A DNA stretch of 40,535 bases from CAZEAN01 sp964510225 (GTDB lineage Bacteria; Planctomycetota; Planctomycetia; Isosphaerales; Isosphaeraceae), in contig CAZEAN010000054.1 in the NCBI GenBank assembly GCA_964510225.1, positions 1 through 40,535 of the forward strand. Reading direction: 5' to 3'. Shown here one piece after another: positions 1 through 7,759 of this stretch. How positions within the stretch are numbered: the stretch's first letter is position 1; each line of letters starts with the position of its first letter. The notes under the pieces are model-generated. The model was not told where the DNA came from. It was given only the letters and a program-made list of their open reading frames with translations, and made no database searches. The position numbers were made by a program, and so were the translations under genes.

Positions 1-2
1 CG

Positions 3-431
3 GGCGCGATGCTGGCGTACATGATCGCCGGGCCGGCGACAAACCTGGGCGAACTGAACGCCATCCAGCGGAGAATGGGGCGCAGCACCGCGACGTTTTA
101 CGCTGTCAGCCTGTTGACGGTTGCGTTGGCTGGCGGACTGTTCGCCAACCACGTCGTCTTCGCGTCGTACGTGTACAAGGCGAAGATGATCGCGGAAAAT
201 GAACTGGAAGTGCATGATTGCTGCGTGCCGATGATCTTCGGCAACCGGATCGAGCGGAACAACCTCGGCCGGATCGCGGCCAACGTACCGACGTGGCACT
301 ACCCGTTCATCCTCGTCCTGCTCGTGACGATCAGCGTCGGTCTTTACCAGCGCGTCATGCAGCGTAAGGCAGAAGAAGGAGACGGCGACGCTGCCAGTGC
401 GACATCGCCACCCGAGGGGGCTACGGCATGA
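3..431 (+). CDS. Permease of the ArsP/DUF318 (UPF0718) type, C-terminal part only
   Basis: The reading frame is open to the left edge, so this is the 3' end of a longer gene. It keeps the motif AGPATN followed by a cytoplasmic stretch (LNAIQRRMGR) and two hydrophobic segments (roughly residues 28-48 and 98-115 counted from the first visible Met at position 9). A Pro-Ala-Thr-Asn motif near the start of a late helix is typical of the ArsP/DUF318 permeases, some of which export organoarsenicals or other small solutes. The tail is charged and low-complexity. The next gene starts inside the stop codon (ATGA overlap at 428), so the two are probably co-transcribed. The substrate cannot be told from this fragment. 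Confidence 0.7.
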   Translation, partial: GAMLAYMIAGPATNLGELNAIQRRMGRSTATFYAVSLLTVALAGGLFANHVVFASYVYKAKMIAENELEVHDCCVPMIFGNRIERNNLGRIAANVPTWHYPFILVLLVTISVGLYQRVMQRKAEEGDGDAASATSPPEGATA

Positions 432-1039
432 AGAGGCAACAAATCGTCATCGGAATTATTGCTGCCGTGCTGATTTTGGCGTGGAACAGCTGGCTTATCG
501 TGGACCGCCAGAATCCACCGAAGAAGAATAGCAACACGGTGAAGAGGGCGGATTCGGAATTGTGGCTGCACATCAAGAAAACGTCCCTCGACGAGACCCC
601 CGATGGCGGTCTCGAACCCACTTTCGACGAGTCTGTTGTTGCTGCCGATGGCAAGCAAGTAAGTTTGTCGGGCGTTGGCTTCTTGCTGACGTCGGGAGTG
701 AGCACGAACGAGAAGGGCGCAGAGGAAGTCACGGAGTTCCTTTTGCTGCCTGGTAACGGTGGCGTGGCGTGGTGTTGCGGGCTCACGGCGATTCCGCATA
801 TCGAGTACAGTGTTTTGGTCGAATGCCCCGACGCTCCGTTCCTCATGTCGAAAGTCGATCCGAAAAGCTCGGCCGTCTTCGTGAGCGTGCAGGGAATCCT
901 CCGGCTGCAAAAGGATAACAGCATCGACTCGCTTTACACACTGGAGGACGTCTCGATCGAGTTCATCGATATGGTGGACGTTCTGCCGCCGAACGTAATG
1001 AACCTGTGTCTGGATCAACCCATGATTCCGGGAGCTTGA
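428..1039 (+). CDS. Membrane-anchored exported protein, weakly DUF3299-like
   Basis: A 203-residue protein with one N-terminal hydrophobic segment (residues about 5-26, IVIGIIAAVLILAWNSWLIV) that looks like an uncleaved anchor, leaving a soluble extracytoplasmic domain. The body contains DGKQVSLSGVGFLL, then EFLLLPG, a CC pair, and VFVSVQGILRL. This order of a 'make a small set of names and rename' type beta-barrel resembles DUF3299 proteins found beside transport systems, but the match is by eye and weak. Translation is coupled to the upstream permease by a 4-base overlap, so it probably serves that transporter, for example as an accessory subunit. No catalytic motif is recognised. Confidence 0.55.
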   Translation: MKRQQIVIGIIAAVLILAWNSWLIVDRQNPPKKNSNTVKRADSELWLHIKKTSLDETPDGGLEPTFDESVVAADGKQVSLSGVGFLLTSGVSTNEKGAEEVTEFLLLPGNGGVAWCCGLTAIPHIEYSVLVECPDAPFLMSKVDPKSSAVFVSVQGILRLQKDNSIDSLYTLEDVSIEFIDMVDVLPPNVMNLCLDQPMIPGA

Positions 1040-1370
1040 AAAAACAAATCCAGATCATTCGCCGGAGAACTTAAGACGATTTATGGAGCATCAATCGAGC
1101 TTCTGAAGCGGCAACATTCATTATTTTGACCCAGCGACTTAATCATCACCTCGAGATTAATCTCGAGGGCTAGACGTCGTCTTGGAACGAACTCGGATTC
1201 GAGACACTTCAGGGCTTGGTGAAATAAGAATAATCGGAGGGTGACCTTTACCGGAAAACGTAGTCGCCTCGCCCAGATCCTCGTTCAAGTGACACCGGGT
1301 ATTCTGTTGGGATTCATCCGGGCTGGTGAGTTCTGGCTAACCAAGCATTACACGAGGACTTGAACATGCT
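1040..1370. other. Intergenic region between convergent genes, with a 20-bp palindrome
   Basis: About 330 bases with no credible ORF, lying between the end of the permease operon and the end of the convergent SnoaL-like gene. It holds a perfect 20-bp palindrome at 1149-1168 and a short hairpin at 1359-1375 (arms CTTGAA/TTCAAG) that overlaps the stop of the minus-strand gene and could aid termination. Confidence 0.5.
1149..1168. repeat. Perfect 20-bp palindrome
   Basis: The half-site CCTCGAGATT is followed directly by its exact reverse complement. As RNA it would form an 8-bp stem with a TTAA loop, but no T-run follows, so it is not a standard terminator. The inner core GAGATT/AATCTC is shared with the operator-like palindrome at 27881-27901, which has one extra central base. 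Function unknown. Confidence 0.6.
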
Positions 1371-1742
1371 TCAAGCTATCTCCGGCATTTGCGACGAATG
1401 GTGTTCAGCGATCATCCAGCGCTCACCATTCCACCGGTACACGAAGGTAAACCTAGCCCTTGCGAGAGAGCCGTCATCAAATCTAAAGGTATAAACCCCG
1501 GAATTGATTGCCATTTGACCAAAGTGTCGGATATTTGATTCATCTATGCTCCCTACCGGACCTTTAGCAGTAAAACTGACAAAATAGTCTTCGATCTCGT
1601 CGTGATTGTGGCGAACCTGATTTGATAGGGTGGGGAGCAAAATCCCATCGCGTTCATAAAGAGCGGCGACCTGCTTAGGATCTCTTGTCTGAAGCGCGGC
1701 ATTCCATTCGTCAAAAAGTGCTGAAATCTCGCTGTTTGACAT
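1371..1742 (-). CDS. SgcJ/EcaC-like (SnoaL/NTF2 superfamily, DUF4440 or CaMKII-association type) protein
   Basis: A 123-residue single-domain protein. The N-terminal helix pattern (ALFDEWNAALQTRDPKQVAALYERDGILLPT) and the C-terminal strand ending in WMIAEHHSSQMPE match the NTF2-like fold proteins annotated as SgcJ/EcaC family or DUF4440. Members bind small ligands or act as association domains, and few have a proven reaction. The ATG at 1742 is preceded by a good AGGAG ribosome site. It lies convergent to the permease operon, and the IS5-family element begins about 230 bases upstream of its start. It appears intact. Confidence 0.75.
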   Translation of the reverse strand: MSNSEISALFDEWNAALQTRDPKQVAALYERDGILLPTLSNQVRHNHDEIEDYFVSFTAKGPVGSIDESNIRHFGQMAINSGVYTFRFDDGSLARARFTFVYRWNGERWMIAEHHSSQMPEIA

Positions 1743-1970
1743 TGTAGATCTCCTGAATCATTCGATGGAAAACTTGGCCTTGCCGGAGAATCGACTTCCT
1801 GAATAATCAAATAAAGGATAGATATATAAATGACATGTTGAAATTCAGTGTGTTGTATGGAAGCCACCACTTCTATAGCGATCCTAAGGAATACTTGAAA
1901 CAACGTCTAGCCGCACATGAGAGCGAGAGGCGTAAGCGCCAGAATTCCACAATACTCCATTTATTGTCTA

Positions 1971-1985
1971 GAGGCTGTTATGGAC
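1971..1985 (+). repeat. Left terminal inverted repeat of the IS5-family element
   Basis: Pairs with 2812-2826 at 12 of 15 positions. The transposase start codon at 1980 lies inside the repeat, and TA at 1969-1970 is the proposed target duplication. Confidence 0.7.
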
Positions 1986-2819
1986 TTTTCAACTGTCGCC
2001 TCTTCACGTTATGGCATGAGCACTCACGAACGCAAGCCGTATCCCAGCGATGTCAGTGACGACGAGTGGCAGTTGCTCCTCCCGTACCTGCTGCTCATGC
2101 GTGAAGATGCCCCGCAACGCATCTATGATCTGCAAGAAATCTTCAACGCCATCCGTTCTGTCGCCAAGACAGGGTGCCAGTGGCGGTTCTTGCCCAATGA
2201 CTTCCCATCCTGGACTGCCGTCTACCAGCAGGATCGACGCTGGATGGATGCCGGGGTCTTCGCGCAGATCACCCAGGATCTGCGAGTTCTGCTCCGCTTC
2301 TTCGAAGGACGCAACGAACAGTCAAGCGCGGTGGTCTTCGACGGGCGGACCCTGCAGTCGAGCCCCGAAAGTGGTGCACGGGCTGGCACCGATGGAGCCA
2401 AAAAGAAGAAGGGTTCCCAGATCCACATCGCGGTGGACACGCTCGGTCATTTGCTGGGCTTGAAGGCGACCGCGGGCAACGAGCAGGAGCGTTCTCAGGT
2501 TGCGGCGTTGAGCGAGGAGCTGCAAGAGCTCACCGGAGGTACTGTCGAGGTGGCTGTGGATCAAGGGTACACCGGTGAGGAGACCGCCTAGGACGCTCAG
2601 GAACACGGAATCGCGCTTCGTATGGTCAAGCACACGGAGGCGAAGAAGAGGTTCGTTTTGCTACGACGACGTTGGGTGGTGGAGGGTAGCTTTGGTTGGC
2701 TGGGTCGCTTCCGTGGTTTGGCACGGGACGACGCGCGTTTGAGCGTGACCTTGGGCGGCTGGCATTGGCTGGCGTTCCTGGGACTCCGTCTCGTAAGTAT
2801 GGATGGCATAAGTACATGA
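1980..2819 (+). pseudogene. IS5-family DDE transposase with an internal amber codon
   Basis: Reading from ATG 1980 gives an N-terminal DUF4096-like region (YPSDVSDDEWQLLLPYL, then QWRFLPNDFPSW), the first catalytic Asp in VVFDGRTLQSS and the second in VAVDQGYTGEE. A TAG at 2589-2591 then stops the frame. Beyond it the same frame continues with QEHGIALRMVKHTEAKKRFVLL and the signature RWVVEGSFGWLGRFRGLARD, which holds the third catalytic residue (Glu), ending at the TGA at 2817-2819. A single base change (for example GAG or CAG to TAG) explains the break. Without readthrough the product lacks the catalytic Glu, so the enzyme should be inactive. ATG 2016 is an alternative start. Confidence 0.85.
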
Positions 2820-2826
2820 CAGACTC
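2812..2826 (-). repeat. Right terminal inverted repeat of the IS5-family element
   Basis: Reverse complement matches the left end at 12 of 15 positions. It overlaps the transposase stop codon and is followed by TA at 2827-2828. The junction also forms a short palindrome (arms GACTCT/AGAGTC around one base, 2822-2834). Confidence 0.7.
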
Positions 2827-2828
2827 TA

Positions 2829-3175
2829 AGAGTCAGTCCGGGAAAAACCACGGAAAACGGACAGGACGCAGAGGCCAAATCACGAAATGGCGATGGGATT
2901 CGGGCCGAATATCCTGGTCTTACACTCAATCGACTGATGCGACTCCCCTAAATACCCTGGAATAATAACCGGATAGACTCTAAGTGAGATGACGCTAGAT
3001 CGAATGAATTCCGATCCTCCGATGTCTACGAATAATGTGGTCGAGGTTACGGAGATAATCTGCCGATCTACGGATCATTAATCATGGTGAACTCTTGCCA
3101 AAGCCTCGCGGCGGGATGGTCCTGTCGTAAGCGAGTGCCTCAAAATTGAGAACCTATTCACGGCACAGAACTATT
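2829..3175. other. Gap after the IS element
   Basis: About 350 bases with no recognisable gene. A frame continuing to 2965 is open, and it is in register with an open frame upstream of the IS (see findings). AGACTCTAAG occurs at the IS junction (2821) and again near 2974. No convincing promoter was identified. Confidence 0.4.
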
Positions 3176-3613
3176 ATGGACCTCAATCGAAGCGATCGCC
3201 CCTGGGAAGGATGCCCTCCCGGTGGAATCCGACAGCTCGGCTTCCGACTTCGGCACCGTCGTCGGAATCGTCGCCTCACAAAGGTCGTAACCCTTACTTC
3301 TGCATTACTGCTGACCTTACTGATCGGTGGCTACGCTGGCGTTCAGGCGCTCAAAGAGAAACCCGATGACGGGTTCCGAGATTATCAGTATGCAGGCCTT
3401 AAGTGTTCGGACGTTGAGAAGACGATGGCCTCTCTAGAAGAAAACGAGTCACTCCCTCCTGATCATCGCGACGCAGTTCGTCAGCACATCGCTGATTGCC
3501 CTCACTGTCACGAGCGTTACGAATCGCTTCTCTTCAGACTTGGCCAACACGTCCCAAAATTGTCCGAGTTCGACCAACTCGCCCGACCTCTTCTCGTTGC
3601 GCTCGGGTTGTAG
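3176..3613 (+). CDS. Small membrane protein with an anti-sigma-like (zf-HC2/ZAS) zinc motif
   Basis: A 145-residue protein from ATG 3176. Residues 22-35 are strongly basic (RLRHRRRNRR), followed by one transmembrane helix (about 36-56) and a C-terminal domain with Cys77 and then His104-x3-Cys108-x2-Cys111. The spaced Cys plus HxxxCxxC matches the zinc-binding arrangement of zf-HC2 anti-sigma factors. Oddly, the zinc domain follows the helix. By the positive-inside rule it would face the periplasm, whereas anti-sigma ZAS domains normally sit N-terminal in the cytoplasm. No sigma gene is adjacent; the nearest sigma-like gene is at 12.9 kb. It could be a structural zinc domain rather than an anti-sigma factor. 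Confidence 0.6.
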   Translation: MDLNRSDRPWEGCPPGGIRQLGFRLRHRRRNRRLTKVVTLTSALLLTLLIGGYAGVQALKEKPDDGFRDYQYAGLKCSDVEKTMASLEENESLPPDHRDAVRQHIADCPHCHERYESLLFRLGQHVPKLSEFDQLARPLLVALGL

Positions 3614-3709
3614 TAAGTCTCGATTGCCTCGACACCCTTTGAGTCTTCAAACGATCGATTCTGATCCAGATTTGTCCGGGCCCTGGCTAGCAAAGGTCTC
3701 CCAACAACG

Positions 3710-4807
3710 ATGAATCAAACCGATGAGATTCAAGTATCTCCGAAGTCCCCGCATAAACGGACGCTCCTGTTTCTGATTATTGCACTCGTAAGCATCAGTG
3801 CCGCGACCGGTTCTGTAATCTACACCTTGAGCCGAGGCCCGATCTGGGTTCCTGGCGACCAACCTGGGAGCGTTTCCATTGGTTCGCAATCAAGTCCGTG
3901 GGGCGGGAACCTAAGCTTCGACAACTTGACGGTGCCTCGCGATGAGATTCTCAATGGAGGGCCAGGGAAGGACGGCATACCATCCCTTACAGAACCAGAA
4001 ACGGTTCCGGTCCGTGATGCTGGGTTTCTTCGCGATAAAGACCGGGTCATCGGCCTTACCATCAATGGTGAATCACAAGCTTATCCGATCAACCTCTTGA
4101 ATTACCACGAAATTATCAACGATACCCTGGGTGATCGACCGATCGGTGTTCTCTACTGTCCACTCTGTGATTCTGTCAGCATCGTCGACCGGAGAATCGA
4201 TGGCGAAACCCTTGCCTTTGGCGTCAGCGGCTTGCTCTATATGTCGAACGTGTTGCTCTACGATCGCTCAACTCAGAGTCTTTGGTCACAAATTGGTTTC
4301 AACGCGATTAGTGGGCCTTATGCGGGGCGATCCCTTGAGCATCTTGGTGGTTGGGAATTAACAACCTTCGGCGCTTGGAAGGAGAACCATCCGAACTCAA
4401 CGGTTGCGTCGTTCGAAACGGGGCACACGCGGCGATACAATTTCAATCCCTACGGTGATTACTTCAATCAGCCCGAGCCCATGGATCACTTTGCCCGGTT
4501 CATCGAACCCGATGATCGACTGCCGCCTAAAGCACGCGTCATTGGGTTGAAAATCGGTGATCAAACCAAAGCGTATCCAATTGAACGCATCGCAATGGCA
4601 GAAGGGTCGATAATCAGGGATCAGATCGGCGGCGAAGAGGTGATCCTGAGTGTTCCCGAGGGATCAGGAACTGCTCGGATTGATCGAATACCGCAAGGTG
4701 CTTTGGTCGTGCACACTTTTTGGTATGCCTGGGCAGGTCTCCATCCTGCTTCGACTGTTTTGGGTGACGACAGAGTGGTTCCATCTCTTGACGAGGAGAG
4801 TCCGTGA
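3710..4807 (+). CDS. DUF3179 domain-containing exported protein
   Basis: A 365-residue protein with an N-terminal transmembrane anchor (about residues 18-40) and then a complete DUF3179 domain. Hallmarks visible are the repeated VIGLTINGESQAYPINLLNYHEIINDTLG and the later VIGLKIGDQTKAYPIERI, the Cys motif LYCPLCDSVSIVDR, the RSLWSQ-type segment (STQSLWSQIGFNAISGPYAG), and FNPYGDY. DUF3179 proteins are secreted or surface-facing and of unknown function. The paired Cys suggests metal binding or redox chemistry, which is inference. The TGA overlaps the GTG start of the next gene (GTGA at 4804), so translation is coupled. Confidence 0.85.
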   Translation: MNQTDEIQVSPKSPHKRTLLFLIIALVSISAATGSVIYTLSRGPIWVPGDQPGSVSIGSQSSPWGGNLSFDNLTVPRDEILNGGPGKDGIPSLTEPETVPVRDAGFLRDKDRVIGLTINGESQAYPINLLNYHEIINDTLGDRPIGVLYCPLCDSVSIVDRRIDGETLAFGVSGLLYMSNVLLYDRSTQSLWSQIGFNAISGPYAGRSLEHLGGWELTTFGAWKENHPNSTVASFETGHTRRYNFNPYGDYFNQPEPMDHFARFIEPDDRLPPKARVIGLKIGDQTKAYPIERIAMAEGSIIRDQIGGEEVILSVPEGSGTARIDRIPQGALVVHTFWYAWAGLHPASTVLGDDRVVPSLDEESP

Positions 4808-5835
4808 CAAGGGGCCGACCGATGGAACTCGGAATTCCAACACGGGATCCCTCCTTCCGAGCATTGATTGCATCACTCTCCGAGCCTCCGACCGGTCCCC
4901 ACGCCGATAACTTGATGACGAACGAAGACTCGTTCCCTCGAGTCGCCAGTGAACTCGCTGCACGAGTGCCCAATGAGGGGGTCTACCTCGGGGTCGGTCC
5001 CGACCAGAATTTCACTTACATAGCTCATTGCCAGCCTGATTTTGGGTTCCTGCTTGACTACAGGAGGCGGAACCTCCGACTCCATCTCCTCCATAAAGCA
5101 CTTTTCATGCTTGCCCCAGATCGGATTACTTATCTAGAACGATTGACAGCGAGGACACCGCGCGAACTCCCACCGAATCCGGCCCCCGGGGAACTTGTCG
5201 GAGCGTTCAGAGCCGCACGCTTTCAGTCGGGTTTGCTCAGTAGGACGAGGAACGAAGTGAAGGCCCTCTTGCAACCGATGGGGGTCCTGGAAGCGGACGA
5301 GTGGGCCGATCTCTCGATGATTCAGGCTCGACTTGCGGGACCAGGGATGGGGGCTCAGTTCCTCGCGCTTCCGATGTACCCCGACTTCGGTTCCATGATC
5401 GAGACGACCGATCGTCATGGGAAGCCAGCCCACTTCCTCGCATCGGAGTCCTATTATCAGAGGGTCCGGGAACTCCATCTACACGATCGGATCATCCCCA
5501 TCGTTGCAGATCTCGCCGGCGCGATTGCGTTGCAACGACTCGCAGACTGGCTCAAGGATCAATCATTGTTGGTGACTGCGTTTTATGTCTCGGATGTTGA
5601 GTTCTTTCTACTCCGAGCAGGGAGGTTCCCTGACTATCTTAAGAACCTCCGACGCCTCCCCTGGCATGACAACGGTGTAATCATCCGGAGTAGCACTCGC
5701 GAGATCGACCATCCTGCTCGAGTCCCAGGGGATAGTTCCACCACGATCGTTGTTGCCGCTCATCGTTTCTTGGAACGAGCTACGCACGGGCCGATTCAGT
5801 CGCCTGATGAACTCTTCGACGATCCAGGCCACTAA
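4804..5835 (+). CDS. Conserved hypothetical protein
   Basis: A 343-residue soluble protein with no signal peptide. GTG 4804 is preferred over ATG 4822 because AGGAGAG lies just upstream. The core contains YLGVGPDQNFTYIAHCQPDFGFLLDYRRRNLRLHLLHKALF, a segment I have the impression of seeing in a widespread uncharacterised family (possibly that called LIC_10091), but I cannot confirm the name. The pattern of a Gly-rich turn, then an acidic strand end (DYRR), is reminiscent of a Rossmann-like fold. It overlaps the DUF3179 gene by 4 bases and ends 5 bases from the convergent UPF0173 gene. Confidence 0.7.
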   Translation: MTRGRPMELGIPTRDPSFRALIASLSEPPTGPHADNLMTNEDSFPRVASELAARVPNEGVYLGVGPDQNFTYIAHCQPDFGFLLDYRRRNLRLHLLHKALFMLAPDRITYLERLTARTPRELPPNPAPGELVGAFRAARFQSGLLSRTRNEVKALLQPMGVLEADEWADLSMIQARLAGPGMGAQFLALPMYPDFGSMIETTDRHGKPAHFLASESYYQRVRELHLHDRIIPIVADLAGAIALQRLADWLKDQSLLVTAFYVSDVEFFLLRAGRFPDYLKNLRRLPWHDNGVIIRSSTREIDHPARVPGDSSTTIVVAAHRFLERATHGPIQSPDELFDDPGH

Positions 5836-5840
5836 GGATT

Positions 5841-6575
5841 TCAGTTACCGATGGTTCCGCCGGGCTCGGTGGTTAAGACCTCGACTGGGAGTCCGAGATT
5901 ATCAAGATGGGAACGGAGTTGGTCGGGAGTACCGACCAGGGGTGGGAAGGTCCCGTAGTGACACGGGATTACGGCCTGGACTCCGAGCAATCGAGAAGCG
6001 ACAGCAGCGCCTCGGGGATCCATCGTGAAGTGATCACCGATCGGGAGAATAGCAAGGTCCGGCGCGCAGAGTTCCTTGATAAGACTCATGTCACCGAAAA
6101 CAGCAGTATCACCGGCGATATAGACTTTGAGCTGATTGGAAAACGTTGCGACAAATCCTGCTGCTTCTCCAAGGTAAACCGTGGTCCCGTCGTCCTCGGT
6201 GAAGGAGGATGAGTGCCGTGCATCGGTCATTGTGAGCGCGACCTTTGGGCGTTCAAGACGAACCGTCCCGCCTTTGTTGATCCCGACGAGTTTCTCGGAG
6301 GGGATCCCTTTTGATCCTAACCAACCAGTCATGTCGTACATCGCAACGATTTGTCCTGAGCATCGTTTGGCAGCTCGATGGACATCCATCACATGGTCGG
6401 CGTGACCGTGCGTGATCGCGATGGCATCGCAGTCGACTTGGTGAAACTCAATCGGGCACTTGGGGTTGCTCGATAAGAACGGGTCAACGAGCAAGGTTTC
6501 CCCCTCAGGGCTTCTGAAGAGGAAAGTGGAGTGGCCGAGCCACGTTATGTTGAGACCTCGAAGATCCATCATCAT
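5841..6575 (-). CDS. UPF0173-type metal-dependent hydrolase (metallo-beta-lactamase fold)
   Basis: A 244-residue protein. The metal-binding signature is ITHGHADHVMD (His56, His58, Asp60, His61), with further ligands expected from DARHSSS, AGDTAVFGDM and the terminal CHYGTFP. The opening ITWLGHSTFLF...LLVDPFLSSNP is characteristic of the UPF0173 family (YtkL-like), cytosolic enzymes whose physiological substrate is unknown. Three consecutive ATG codons mark the start, and I take the first. It is convergent with the upstream hypothetical and divergent from the SBF transporter gene. Confidence 0.9.
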   Translation of the reverse strand: MMMDLRGLNITWLGHSTFLFRSPEGETLLVDPFLSSNPKCPIEFHQVDCDAIAITHGHADHVMDVHRAAKRCSGQIVAMYDMTGWLGSKGIPSEKLVGINKGGTVRLERPKVALTMTDARHSSSFTEDDGTTVYLGEAAGFVATFSNQLKVYIAGDTAVFGDMSLIKELCAPDLAILPIGDHFTMDPRGAAVASRLLGVQAVIPCHYGTFPPLVGTPDQLRSHLDNLGLPVEVLTTEPGGTIGN

Positions 6576-6725
6576 TTTCCGCGTTGATGGTCGATGACGT
6601 TAGGACGACTCCCGAGTTTCGCGGAGAAACCCGGTTCGGTCCAGCACCCAGACGATCGAACTGAGTTGAGAAAGGAGTTACCATCGGGCCCGACCCCATG
6701 CAAGTCGTTTCTCAAGGATCCCTCG

Positions 6726-7661
6726 ATGAAAGCTGTCGCCGTCCTGGTCGGACTCGTCTTACTCTCAGGACTTGCGGGTATTTGGCCGACATGGTTCGAA
6801 GGGGTCCCTGATCCCTTCTTAGGATCGCGGTCGTCTCTCTGGGGATTGATCGCGCTCACGATGTTTGCGATCGGTTGGCGGCTCCCTCGTGACGAGGTCC
6901 GAGAGGTAGCGCATCGATGGCCTGTCGTGTTCGGTGGCACGATAATCCAGTACACCGTGATGCCCGTCCTGAGTTACATTGCTGCCACCACGCTTCAGTT
7001 TGATGAGTCGACCACGGTCGGGATCATCCTCGTCGGATGTGTACCAGGGGCGATGGCGTCCAACGTCTTGACCTTGTTGGCCCGAGGAAACGTGAGTTAC
7101 TCGGTTAGCCTCACGACCTTGGCAACACTGGTCTCACCGTTGATCGTGCCGCTCGTTTTGAAACTTGCCTTGAATGGTATTTCGGTCGACTTCCCGCTGA
7201 CTACGACGATCAGACAACTCTCTTTGTATGTGGTGTTACCAGTAATAGCCGGACATCTCCTTGGCCGATTGATACAACGTCGGGACCAATGGAGCGCAAC
7301 GATCAGTGCCCTGGTGGCAAATCTTGTGATTCTCTGGATCATCGCCGTCGTTGTGGCCTCGAATCGGGATCGATTCGGATCAATTGACGCGCGGATCTTC
7401 TTCGCACTCTTGCTGGTGAACGCGCTAGGCTACGTCGCGGGTCAACTTGGGGGCCGAGCACTCCGGATTGGTCCGTCAATGCGCCGGGCCTTGACGCTCG
7501 AAGTCGGGATGCAAAATGCTGGTCTGGGCTCGACATTGGCGCTCGCCTTGTTCCCCGACCAACCCGAAGTCGCGATCCCCTGCGCCTTCTACACTTTTGG
7601 TTGCATGTTGACAGGCACCGGGCTCGCTGTTTGGTGGAGTCGTCATAGTGCACGCTATTAA
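6726..7661 (+). CDS. SBF (bile acid:sodium symporter-like) family transporter
   Basis: A 312-residue polytopic membrane protein with about nine or ten hydrophobic segments. Family features are FAIGWRLPRDEV after the second helix, the conserved GCVPGAMASNVLTLLARGNVSYSV (half of the ion-binding crossover), LATLVSPLIVPLVL, and near the C terminus EVGMQNAGLGSTLA with the Gln-Asn pair used in sodium binding. These transporters move organic anions such as bile acids, pantoate or sulfonates. The substrate here is unknown. The frame opens at 6594, but ATG 6726 has an AAGGA ribosome site and puts a hydrophobic helix first. It stands alone, divergent from the UPF0173 gene. Confidence 0.85.
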   Translation: MKAVAVLVGLVLLSGLAGIWPTWFEGVPDPFLGSRSSLWGLIALTMFAIGWRLPRDEVREVAHRWPVVFGGTIIQYTVMPVLSYIAATTLQFDESTTVGIILVGCVPGAMASNVLTLLARGNVSYSVSLTTLATLVSPLIVPLVLKLALNGISVDFPLTTTIRQLSLYVVLPVIAGHLLGRLIQRRDQWSATISALVANLVILWIIAVVVASNRDRFGSIDARIFFALLLVNALGYVAGQLGGRALRIGPSMRRALTLEVGMQNAGLGSTLALALFPDQPEVAIPCAFYTFGCMLTGTGLAVWWSRHSARY

Positions 7662-7759
7662 TCAAGACGTTGATTTGTCACAAATGATGATTCACAGGAT
7701 CTGTTTGATTCTCAGGTTTTAGATCAATGATATATCGAATAGCTCTCTCAATTCCGTGG

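Larger units (their letters stand above)
1971..2826 (+). mobile_element. IS5-family insertion sequence (about 856 bp) with TA duplication
   Basis: The element is bounded by imperfect inverted repeats: left GAGGCTGTTATGGAC at 1971-1985, and right (read inward) GAGTCTGTCATGTAC at 2812-2826, with three mismatches in 15. TA flanks both ends (1969-1970 and 2827-2828), consistent with a 2-bp target duplication as in IS427-like groups of the IS5 family. The length fits the family. The single transposase frame is broken by an in-frame TAG, so the copy is probably not autonomous. Confidence 0.8.

Noticed and set aside
2696..2965. 89-residue ORF overlapping the end of the transposase
   Set aside because: Its first half is an out-of-frame reading of the transposase; only the part after the IS could matter, and it is discussed as a restored frame.
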